Origin: Gemmatimonadota bacterium
GTDB lineage: Bacteria > Gemmatimonadota > Gemmatimonadetes > Gemmatimonadales > GWC2-71-9
Assembly: GCA_003220985.1 (NCBI GenBank)
Contig: QHTY01000035.1
Span: forward strand, 1,374 to 7,425
Length of the DNA stretch: 6,052 bases
Reading direction: 5' to 3'
The notes under the pieces: model-generated
The model's input: only the letters and a program-made list of their open reading frames with translations
The model's database searches: none
What the model was told of the DNA's origin: nothing
In this document: positions 1 to 4,543 of the stretch, one piece after another
Position numbering within the stretch: the first letter of the stretch is position 1
Layout of the letters: the number at the start of each line of letters is the position of its first letter
Made by a program: the position numbers and the translations under genes

Positions 1-519
1 AGGCGGTACGTCTTCGCCGAGCTCCGGCAACGCAGCGCCTACGTGACGGTTCGCGCCAACGCCACGTTCTCGCCGCTGCTCAGTTTCGAGCTCTACGCGC
101 AGCCGTTCACGTTTTCGGGCGCCTATGATCGCTACAAGGAGCTGCGCGCGCGGCGGACTTACTCGTTCAGTGAGTACGGCCAGGGCAACGGCTCGACCAT
201 CACGCCGGGAGACACCACGGTGTGTGGCAGCGCCGGTCCGGATCGCTGCCTCGGCGTCGACCCGGACGGGGCGGGCCCGGCCGCCGAGTTCGCCCTATAC
301 CGGCCCGACTTCAGAACGCGTTCGTTCAAGGTGAAGGCGGTGCTGCGCTGGGAGTATCGGCCCGGATCCACCATGTTTCTGGTGTGGACGCAGAGCCGCT
401 CCGGCTACGTGCCCTACGACGGCACCTTCGACATGCAGCGCGACATGGCGACTGATCTGTTTCGTGACCGGCCCACGAATGTGTTCCTGGTGAAGCTCAA
501 CTTTTGGTTGAGTCGCTAG
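1..519 (+). CDS. DUF5916-type outer-membrane beta-barrel protein, C-terminal part
   Basis: The reading frame is open from the first base of the window, so the gene starts upstream; 172 C-terminal residues are visible before the TAG at 517-519. The text YVFAELRQRSAYVTVRAN, then LSFELYAQPF and GAYDRYKELRARR, alternates polar and hydrophobic residues as in transmembrane beta-strands. It matches my memory of the conserved C-terminal half of DUF5916 proteins, which usually carry an N-terminal carbohydrate-binding-like domain followed by an outer-membrane barrel. The last strands (LRWEYRPGSTMFLVWTQSR and VFLVKLNFWLSR) look like closing barrel strands with a terminal beta-signal. The substrate is unknown for the family. 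The codon at 43 (GTG) is internal, not a start. No neighbour explains its role; a short lipoprotein-like ORF overlaps its last 16 bases. Family call is from recognition, not a search. Confidence 0.8.
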   Translation, partial: RRYVFAELRQRSAYVTVRANATFSPLLSFELYAQPFTFSGAYDRYKELRARRTYSFSEYGQGNGSTITPGDTTVCGSAGPDRCLGVDPDGAGPAAEFALYRPDFRTRSFKVKAVLRWEYRPGSTMFLVWTQSRSGYVPYDGTFDMQRDMATDLFRDRPTNVFLVKLNFWLSR

Positions 520-626
520 CGACGACGCGCCGCGTCGGCCTCGTCCTGCTCGCGCTCGCGGCATCGGGCTGCGAGGGGGGGCGCGGTCCAGCGGCGGTGC
601 ATCGCCTCCCAAAGGCAAGAGGCTAA
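504..626 (+). CDS. very short lipoprotein-like ORF (possible remnant)
   Basis: A 40-residue ORF starting at TTG 504 overlaps the end of the upstream gene by 16 nt in another frame. It reads as a lipoprotein signal peptide: a basic n-region (TTRR), a hydrophobic run VGLVLLALAA and a lipobox-like ASGC with the cysteine at residue 23. Only 18 residues follow (CEGGRGPAAVHRLPKARG). The size resembles entericidin-type small lipoproteins, but there is no sequence likeness I can claim. The start is non-ATG; a weak GGTGA at 489-493 sits 10 nt upstream. A run of seven G follows the cysteine codon (575-581), a site prone to slippage or sequencing error, and the TAA lies inside the left arm of the inverted repeat at 618-652. 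It may be a real mini-lipoprotein, the truncated head of a longer lost lipoprotein, or chance. Confidence 0.35.
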   Translation: MVESLATTRRVGLVLLALAASGCEGGRGPAAVHRLPKARG

Positions 627-652
627 GCGCCTCTCGTCATCGCTTAGCCTCT
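618..652. terminator. perfect 12-bp inverted repeat between convergent genes
   Basis: AGAGGCTAAGCG (618-629) and CGCTTAGCCTCT (641-652) are perfect reverse complements around an 11-nt loop. The element lies between the plus-strand gene end and the end of the minus-strand pilin operon (stop at 697-699), where a bidirectional terminator is expected. There is no proper T-run on either side; the minus-strand side has only TTGCCTTT. An alternative hairpin AGAGGC / GCCTCT (618-623 with 629-634) uses the same left arm. Terminator function is inferred from position and symmetry. Confidence 0.6.
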
Positions 653-696
653 CCGCATATGCCCTACTTCCACTCCCTTTTCGGTTCCTTCAACCC

Positions 697-1845
697 TTAG
701 AAGACGTCAACCCAGCCCCGCTGCCGTGCTGCGCGTGGGTACGCGTTCGCCGAAAGCGCCGCCAGCAGCGCGCACGACGAGTACTGGATGCCCGTATTAC
801 CACTGAGCGAGACGTTGTCATCGACCTGCACGCTCGCCGCCATTACCGCGCCGGTGATTTTGTTCCCGGTACCCGACATCTTGAGTCCCCCACGAACGAT
901 CACGGCTCCCGTGAACACGAAGTTCCCCGCGACGGTCATATCACCATCGACGAGCAGCACTCCCTGCCCTCGGCCGGTGTTGACGTTCAGGTTTCCCAGC
1001 ACGTGGATGATGGGGAAATACGTCTCGCACGGGCTGGCCGGTACGGCGTGATTCGGCTCGCCCCAGTTGGCGGGAATCAGGCTGGCGACACACGTCGGGC
1101 CCGCGGCGATCGGCAGCACACCGTTCAAGGTGGTGCCGCCCGGATACACGAGGTTCGCGCTGCTGGCGAGCGACGAGTAGGTCGAGTTGCCGTAGTTGAA
1201 GTACGTGTTCGTGTCGCTGGCCGCGGGCGTCGTCAGCACCGGCGGGTTGCCGTTCACCGTTACGCTACCGTTGACAGTCGCGGTCGTCGTGGGCGAAATC
1301 GCGGCGCCGGCAACGTTGGAACCCGTCGTACAGCTCGCCCAGCCCGCGGGCCCCGCGTCGTTGCCGTTGACCGTGACGTTGCCGTTGATGGTCGTATTTC
1401 CCTGGGTCGTGATGGCGCCCATGAAGTTCATGTTCGGCGAATCGAGACGCAGCAGCATGCCGTAGCGGCGGCGCGCCACGAACGAACTGCGCGTCAGGCC
1501 GGACATGCCTTCCGAGACCGCCCAGAAAAAGGGGCCCGGTAGGCGCGTCACCGTGACGTTTGCGATGCCGCCGCCCGACGCGGTGAACGCACGCTTCAGC
1601 GTGTCCCCCGTCTTGAGCCGCTGATTGTCGGCGAGACTCCAGTCGACCAGAATCCGGTTCAACCCGAGCTCAGCGGTCGCCGTAGCGTGCGACTGGCGGA
1701 GCGAGTTGTCGCTGATGCGATAGTCCTGCGTGACGGAGAACAGCACCCCCGCAATGATGACGCCGATCAGAATGATCCCACCCAGGGCGGCAAGCAGCGC
1801 CATACCCTGTTCCGACCCAAGAGTCCGCTTGACGTAACGCTTCAT
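697..1845 (-). CDS. PilX/GspK-like minor pilin with beta-helix-like passenger
   Basis: Start ATG at 1845 is chosen because GAGG (1855-1852) lies just upstream and the N-terminus then reads MKRYVKRTLGSEQG, a prepilin leader, followed by a hydrophobic helix (about residues 15-36). The longer in-frame extension upstream lies inside the previous gene and is a shadow. The protein is 382 residues. The leader would be cleaved after Gly14; mature position 5 is Ala, not the usual Glu, as in tip-type GspK pseudopilins. Residues 141-360 are rich in Gly, Asn, Thr and Val with repeats such as VTVNGN, and VLGNLNVNTGRGQGVLLVDG then GDMTVAGNFVFTGAVIVRGG, suggesting stacked beta-strands of bactofilin or beta-helix type. 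Cysteines are at 172, 252, 273 and 358. It is the last gene of the operon, 11 nt after the PilW-like gene. The N-terminal call is firm; the fold of the rest is inferred. Confidence 0.78.
   Translation of the reverse strand: MKRYVKRTLGSEQGMALLAALGGIILIGVIIAGVLFSVTQDYRISDNSLRQSHATATAELGLNRILVDWSLADNQRLKTGDTLKRAFTASGGGIANVTVTRLPGPFFWAVSEGMSGLTRSSFVARRRYGMLLRLDSPNMNFMGAITTQGNTTINGNVTVNGNDAGPAGWASCTTGSNVAGAAISPTTTATVNGSVTVNGNPPVLTTPAASDTNTYFNYGNSTYSSLASSANLVYPGGTTLNGVLPIAAGPTCVASLIPANWGEPNHAVPASPCETYFPIIHVLGNLNVNTGRGQGVLLVDGDMTVAGNFVFTGAVIVRGGLKMSGTGNKITGAVMAASVQVDDNVSLSGNTGIQYSSCALLAALSANAYPRAARQRGWVDVF
1246..1395 (-). repeat. internal degenerate repeat of the PilX-like protein
   Basis: Residues 151-162 (TTINGNVTVNGN, DNA 1360-1395) and 188-200 (TATVNGSVTVNGN, DNA 1246-1284) are two copies of one T-x-NGxVTVNGN unit. 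They are separated by a Ser/Thr/Gly-rich stretch holding Cys172. Similar but looser units recur at residues 282-320. The pattern fits successive rungs of a beta-solenoid. Confidence 0.55.
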
Positions 1846-1856
1846 GGCCTCGTTCC

Positions 1857-2813
1857 TCAATTGCGATTGCGGAGCGCGACTTCGATCCGCAGCGAATCGC
1901 GCAGCGGGATCGGGGCCGCCCCCGTAAGGTTGATCGTGGTCTCGCCCTGCCCCCGCGCCACCACGCTGATCCGCGCAACCTGGGCCTTCACGGCGGTCAC
2001 GGCCCCGGTCGAATCGTAGTAGGTGAACTCCAGCCCGCTCGTCGTGCCGGGCGCCGCATACGGGCGCAGCGGGCCGGCGATCGGCTGGGGCGTAGTGCAA
2101 ACGGGCGCACGAAACGGCACGCAGTCGTAATAGGCGAGATACCATTTGCCGTCCGTCGCCCACTTGTACAGGCTGTAGTGCACGTGCCGGAAGAACCGAA
2201 TCGACGCTCCCTGCAGCGTCGTCGCCGTCGGCGCCGGAGAAATTGCGATGTGGTAGCTCGGATTGCTCGCCGTGAGATCGGATACCTGCACGAGCTTGGA
2301 CGAGCTGGGACAGCCGGTGACGTTGTCCCCCGTCACCAACGAGGGGATCGCCGTGATGCGGGCGAACCGCCAGCCGTCATCCTGGCCGCCGATGCTCGCG
2401 CCGTCGTCGTACAGAGCGACGGAATCGTTGAGCGCCGGCGGGATTTTCCAATTGGTCATCGCTGAGCCCTTGGCCAGCTGGACGGGCACCGTCGAGAACC
2501 AGGCCCCCGCGGCGTTTACCATGCACGCGACCGAGGTGCCGAACACCGACCGGAACTCGATCGAAGAGTCGGTCATCACCGCGAGATCGCCGCCCGCGCG
2601 CGACATGCCGCGCAGGTCCGCGGGCAGCATGAACGTGGCCTGGCGGATCTGCTGCCGGGTCAGGATGACTTGGGTGGTGCTGTTGTAGAAGCGTTGCTGG
2701 CGCAGCAGCAACGTCACCATGGCGGCCGAGAAGATCCCCATGAGCACCAGAACCACGAGGATTTCGACAAGCGTGAATCCCGCGCGACGCCGGCGCACCG
2801 TGGCGGTCAGCAT
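1857..2813 (-). CDS. PilW/PulJ-like minor pilin
   Basis: A 318-residue type IV prepilin. The leader MLTATVRRRRAG ends in Gly12 and is followed by FTLVEILVVLVLMGIFSA, the classic class III cleavage site with Glu at mature position 5 and a hydrophobic assembly helix. The length and the long mixed beta-rich C-terminal part fit the PilW/PulJ group, which takes part in the priming complex under the pilus tip. Cysteines are at 97, 168, 231 and 239; the last two (YDCVPFRAPVC) are close enough for a disulfide loop. The ATG at 2813 overlaps the previous gene's TGA (overlap 7 nt, ATGCTGA), and a GGAG sits 9 nt upstream inside that gene, so translational coupling is likely. The protein is expected in the inner membrane before assembly and processed by a PilD-type peptidase not present in the window. 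Confidence 0.88.
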   Translation of the reverse strand: MLTATVRRRRAGFTLVEILVVLVLMGIFSAAMVTLLLRQQRFYNSTTQVILTRQQIRQATFMLPADLRGMSRAGGDLAVMTDSSIEFRSVFGTSVACMVNAAGAWFSTVPVQLAKGSAMTNWKIPPALNDSVALYDDGASIGGQDDGWRFARITAIPSLVTGDNVTGCPSSSKLVQVSDLTASNPSYHIAISPAPTATTLQGASIRFFRHVHYSLYKWATDGKWYLAYYDCVPFRAPVCTTPQPIAGPLRPYAAPGTTSGLEFTYYDSTGAVTAVKAQVARISVVARGQGETTINLTGAAPIPLRDSLRIEVALRNRN

Positions 2814-3196
2814 GGGATATAGCTCCGGAATGCCTGCGTCCGAACCCGGTGGTTGCTGAGCATGGTGACAACGACGGTCACGTCATCCGCCCGCGCCAAC
2901 GTCTTGACACTCCAGTCTTCCCGGATCCCGCGCGTGACCGCGCTGCCGCTGGTGTGTGCCACGCAGCCCTGCGCGCGCATCCGGTCGAACCGCGACTCGG
3001 CAACCGTCGCCGCGACGCTGCGCGTCTTCGAGCCGGTAATCGTCATCATGATGAGCGAGGCGGTCCCCGCCATCGCCAGCAGCCCAACGGTGAAGATCAT
3101 CACGGCGATGATCAGTTCTATGATCGTGAAGCCGCCGCGCGAGCTGCCGATGCGCCGGAGCGCACGCCGCACGCGTCGAAGTAGTCGACCAACCAT
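2807..3196 (-). CDS. PilV-like minor pilin
   Basis: A 129-residue prepilin. The ATG at 3196 is preceded at 8 nt by GAGGGGG (3211-3205), and gives a very basic 22-residue leader (MVGRLLRRVRRALRRIGSSRGG) followed by FTIIELIIAVMIFTVGLLAMAG. Cleavage would follow Gly22, with Glu at mature position 5. The GLLAMAG after the helix start is typical of the PilV/GspI group. Cysteines are at 78 and at the very last residue, 129. The longer in-frame upstream reading overlaps the GspH-like gene and is rejected. The gene begins 2 nt after the previous stop, and its end overlaps the PilW-like gene by 7 nt. Role: minor pilin in the priming or tip complex, by family. Confidence 0.87.
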   Translation of the reverse strand: MVGRLLRRVRRALRRIGSSRGGFTIIELIIAVMIFTVGLLAMAGTASLIMMTITGSKTRSVAATVAESRFDRMRAQGCVAHTSGSAVTRGIREDWSVKTLARADDVTVVVTMLSNHRVRTQAFRSYIPC

Positions 3197-3198
3197 GG

Positions 3199-3648
3199 TC
3201 AGCACCCCCTCACGGCAATGCGGCCCAGGCCGGTCACGCACAGCGTATCGGCAGCGGGCGCCTTGGTGACAATGAGCTTCGGGGTCGATGCCGGCAGTAC
3301 CACGAACCCTCGCGGATCGAACTCGATGCTGTCTTTCGGCGTCGCGGTCAGCGTTGCGCCATAGCGGAGATTCATGTCGATGGTGGTCCCGATCTGCACC
3401 TTCGTGCCGGACGAATCCACCACGATCTTGAGGACGTTGCCGCTCCGCACGAGCCACGCGCGGCGGCTCTGCTGGATCCCGATCATGCGGGCGCGAAACA
3501 GATAGGCGGTCACCTCGCGCACCGCGGCGCGGCGCGAGGCGGCGACGAACGCCCCCCGCACCGGCCGCGCGGCGATGGTGTACACCAAGCCCGCGATGAC
3601 CAAAACGATCATCATCTCGATGAACGTGAATCCTGTGCGATTCCTCAC
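3199..3648 (-). CDS. GspH/FimT-like minor pilin
   Basis: The first gene of the pilin operon, 149 residues from the GTG at 3648. This start gives a normal short leader MRNRTG, then FTFIEMMIVLVIAGLVYTIA with Glu at mature position 5. A G7 run lies 2 nt before the GTG, unusually close, and a GAGG lies 13 nt upstream, so the ribosome-binding site is not clean. The frame stays open to a TTG at 3750, which would add 34 residues that do not look like a leader. The C-terminal text SIEFDPRGFVVLPAS and DTLCVTGLGRIAV matches the GspH/FimT pattern of a strand ending in Cys followed by a Gly-Arg turn. Cysteines are at 137 and at the final residue 149. The family includes the pseudopilin GspH and the minor pilins FimT/FimU, some of which bind DNA; that activity cannot be read here. 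Confidence 0.85.
   Translation of the reverse strand: MRNRTGFTFIEMMIVLVIAGLVYTIAARPVRGAFVAASRRAAVREVTAYLFRARMIGIQQSRRAWLVRSGNVLKIVVDSSGTKVQIGTTIDMNLRYGATLTATPKDSIEFDPRGFVVLPASTPKLIVTKAPAADTLCVTGLGRIAVRGC
3205..3211 (-). promoter_or_regulatory. ribosome binding site of the PilV-like gene
   Basis: GAGGGGG lies 8 nt before the ATG at 3196 and inside the last codons of the upstream pilin gene. It decides the PilV start against the longer frame and implies coupled translation. Confidence 0.65.
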
Positions 3649-3810
3649 TGCCCCCCCAAAGCCTCGTGGCGGATGCCCGACCACAAGCAAGAGTCCTGCC
3701 GGAGTAGCGTTAGGGGCTATCCCCGGCCGTTCTCGGTAGTTAGCCCCCAAGGGGTTTTCCGAGGATGGGGGTCATTTTGCCCTACATCATGCAATATGAC
3801 CCGTTGCCCG
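3649..3810 (-). promoter_or_regulatory. structured leader upstream of the pilin operon
   Basis: No convincing gene lies here. Read as minus-strand RNA it contains two separable inverted repeats. The first is 3791-3802 with 3769-3780, 11 of 12 pairs around a 10-nt loop (outer arms GGGTCAT / ATGACCC, inner TTGC / GCAA). The second is TAGCCCC 3741-3747 with GGGGCTA 3713-3719, perfect over 7 pairs, enclosing a small CCG-AGAA-CGG hairpin. CTCGG (3732-3736) can also pair with CCGAG (3759-3763), which would be a competing fold. The arrangement suggests a regulatory 5' leader or overlapping operators. I recognise no known riboswitch class in it. Confidence 0.45.
3769..3802. repeat. imperfect 12-bp inverted repeat
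   Basis: Arms 3769-3780 and 3791-3802 pair at 11 of 12 positions, with a T-T mismatch at 3776/3795, around the loop 3781-3790. It sits between the divergent promoter region and the first pilin gene. It could act as DNA operator or as RNA hairpin in the pilin transcript. Confidence 0.55.
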
Positions 3811-3827
3811 ATATCATATAGATATGG

Positions 3828-3853
3828 GTTATAGTGCACATGCATGGTATAAC
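3828..3853. promoter_or_regulatory. divergent promoter with symmetric -10 hexamers
   Basis: The segment 3811-3870 is only 33% GC (20 of 60), far below its surroundings. GTTATA (3828-3833) and TATAAC (3848-3853) form a perfect 6-bp inverted repeat with a 14-bp spacer, so each strand has a TATAAC hexamer facing its own downstream gene. The plus-strand copy is preceded by TGG, making an extended -10; transcription would then start near 3860, before the regulator ATG at 3885. Clear -35 boxes are absent on both strands. The spacer carries the small palindromes GTGCAC (3834-3839) and CATGCATG (3839-3846), which could be operator sequence for the neighbouring regulator. Promoter calls are by eye. 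Confidence 0.45.
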
Positions 3854-3884
3854 TGAGCTATGAATCATGATGCGGGGAGGACAC

Positions 3885-4160
3885 ATGGCGACGTATCAGG
3901 GCAGGAAGGTCTATATGCGCCGCAAGGGCTTGGTGCGGTTACGCCTTCGCCAGCTGCTCCAGGAGCGCGGCCTGACGGGTTATGCCATCGCCAAGTACAC
4001 GGGTCTCAGCCTGAACACGATCTACCGCCTGACGCGCCCCAACGGCCGCTTCCGGCTCATCCATGCGGACACCATCGAGCGCCTCTGCGCGGCACTTCGG
4101 ATCACGCCGACGGAGTTGTTCGATTACGAAAAACCGCTGCGCGAAAAGCGTCGCCCCTGA
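3885..4160 (+). CDS. Cro/C1-type helix-turn-helix regulator
   Basis: A 91-residue DNA-binding protein. The ATG at 3885 has GGGAGG (3875-3880) 4 nt upstream. In-frame ATGs at 3867 and 3870 would put that sequence inside the gene; the ATG at 3915 also has a good site (AGGAAGG, 3903-3909) and would give an 81-residue form. Residues 16-81 make up a single small HTH domain: LRQLLQERGLTGYAIAKYTG gives helices 1 and 2, SLNTIYRLTRPN the recognition helix, and DTIERLCAALRITPTELFDYE the typical final helices. The N-terminal 15 residues and the C-terminal tail are basic. There is no ligand or oligomerisation domain. It is divergent from the pilin operon across an AT-rich control region, so autoregulation and pilin control are the natural hypothesis. 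No toxin partner is next to it, which argues against a toxin-antitoxin pair. Confidence 0.85.
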   Translation: MATYQGRKVYMRRKGLVRLRLRQLLQERGLTGYAIAKYTGLSLNTIYRLTRPNGRFRLIHADTIERLCAALRITPTELFDYEKPLREKRRP

Positions 4161-4165
4161 AATGC

Positions 4166-4229
4166 GGGGCTGGGGGCTTGGGAAAACCCGCGATCTTTCC
4201 GTCTCGGGTGTTCCCCAGCCCCGAGCCCC
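4166..4229. terminator. long imperfect hairpin at convergent gene ends
   Basis: Bases 4166-4190 pair with 4205-4229 at 22 of 25 positions (mismatches at 4172, 4179 and 4185) around a 14-nt loop. It begins 5 nt after the regulator stop and ends 6 nt before the stop codon of the minus-strand acidic gene, so it could end transcription from both sides. Stems are GC-rich, with no U-tract on either strand. That leaves room for another identity, such as a REP-like dispersed repeat. The minus-strand G-run tract at 4213-4243 competes with one arm. Confidence 0.6.
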
Positions 4230-4243
4230 TAACCCCTATTCCC
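4213..4243 (-). other. G-quadruplex motif at the acidic gene's stop codon
   Basis: On the minus strand the order is GGG-AATA-GGGG-TTA-GGGG-CTC-GGGG-CT-GGGG: five G-runs with loops of 2-4 nt, which meets the usual quadruplex pattern. The second run starts with the last base of the TAG stop (4238-4236). It overlaps one arm of the hairpin at 4166-4229, so the RNA or DNA could fold only one way at a time. Confidence 0.55.
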
Positions 4244-4481
4244 ATTCTCGTTTCGGTCCCTTCTTGGGCCGGAAGTCGTCCTCATCCGTGTCGTCGAACT
4301 CGTCGTCGAGATCGTCGTAATCGTCTTCGTCGACATCCTCGTCGTCGAGATCGTCCTCGTCCAGCTCATCATCGAAGTCTTCGTCGAGTTCCTTGTCCTC
4401 TTCGAATTCTCCGAACTCCTCGTCGACTTCGTCGCTCCTGCGCTTGAGCGACCAATGAGTCGACGTCTCACGGGCCAGCAT
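4236..4481 (-). CDS. extremely acidic small protein of unknown function
   Basis: An 81-residue protein from the ATG at 4481, chosen because GGAGG (4491-4487) lies exactly 5 nt upstream; the GTG at 4487 would overlap that site. Asp and Glu make up 42 of the 81 residues. A short basic start (SLKRRS) leads into an acidic block (residues 17-70) where single hydrophobic residues (F, L, V, Y) recur every 3-5 positions, and the protein ends in a basic tail (RPKKGPKREWE). There is no signal peptide or membrane segment. Such composition occurs in DNA mimics, the RNA polymerase delta C-terminus and acidic chaperone tails; none can be chosen from sequence. The coding DNA is an imperfect GAY/GAR codon repeat. 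It lies 61 nt downstream of typA on the same strand, probably in one transcript. I do not recognise the family. Confidence 0.65.
   Translation of the reverse strand: MLARETSTHWSLKRRSDEVDEEFGEFEEDKELDEDFDDELDEDDLDDEDVDEDDYDDLDDEFDDTDEDDFRPKKGPKREWE
4270..4440 (-). repeat. imperfect GAN trinucleotide repeat within the acidic gene
   Basis: Most codons here are GAC, GAT, GAG or GAA, giving plus-strand text such as tcgtcgtcg and cgtcctcgt over about 170 bp. This low-complexity tract explains the long open reading in a second minus-strand frame over the same bases. It may expand or contract by slippage. Confidence 0.5.
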
Positions 4482-4486
4482 TGCCA

Positions 4487-4491
4487 CCTCC
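4487..4491 (-). promoter_or_regulatory. ribosome binding site of the acidic protein gene
   Basis: GGAGG with a 5-nt spacer to the ATG at 4481. It is the strongest Shine-Dalgarno match in the window and supports the ORF being translated. Confidence 0.6.
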
Positions 4492-4524
4492 GGCTGAGGT
4501 TTACGTCGAACGACTGCTCCAGGA

Positions 4525-4543
4525 CCCCCCCCTTGCCCTACCC
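4525..4543 (-). other. G-run tract immediately after the typA stop
   Basis: Minus-strand text GGGTAGGGCAA followed by eight G (4532-4525). Treating the eight G as two runs, it satisfies four G3 runs with short loops. The first run begins with the last base of the typA TAG stop (4545-4543). It lies in the 61-nt gap before the acidic gene. Confidence 0.4.

Noticed and set aside
575..620. Programmed frameshift at the G7 run extending the lipoprotein-like ORF
   Set aside because: The shifted frame stays open but reads Arg/Ser-rich sequence through the hairpin and antisense to the pilin gene, with no recognisable lipoprotein character.
1003..1542. Plus-strand ORF opposite the PilX-like gene
   Set aside because: Arg/Gly/Val-rich antisense shadow of the repeat-bearing pilin; no ribosome-binding site or domain.
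1846..2163. In-frame N-terminal extension of the PilX-like gene
   Set aside because: It lies wholly inside the PilW-like gene in another frame, is Arg/Gly-rich shadow sequence, and would place the prepilin leader more than 100 residues in.
3197..3457. In-frame N-terminal extension of the PilV-like gene
   Set aside because: It overlaps the GspH-like gene; the ATG at 3196 has a good ribosome-binding site and gives a normal prepilin leader.
3713..3750. Likeness of the leader to a 16S rRNA hairpin (CTAACTACCG...AACGG)
   Set aside because: The match is short and interrupted, with no flanking rRNA sequence; it is most likely chance.
3710..3802. Cyclic di-GMP (GEMM) riboswitch in the pilin leader
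   Set aside because: On the minus strand AGGGCAAA is present, but the conserved GACGCAAAGCC segment and the expected stem order are not.
3791..3810. Sigma-54 (-24/-12) promoter on the minus strand for the pilin operon
   Set aside because: A TTGCA-like element exists, but no GG lies at the required 10-bp distance from its GC.
4229..4471. Ser/Thr/Arg-rich minus-strand ORF over the acidic gene
   Set aside because: It is the frame-shifted reading of the GAN codon repeat and lacks a ribosome-binding site; the acidic frame has a strong one.
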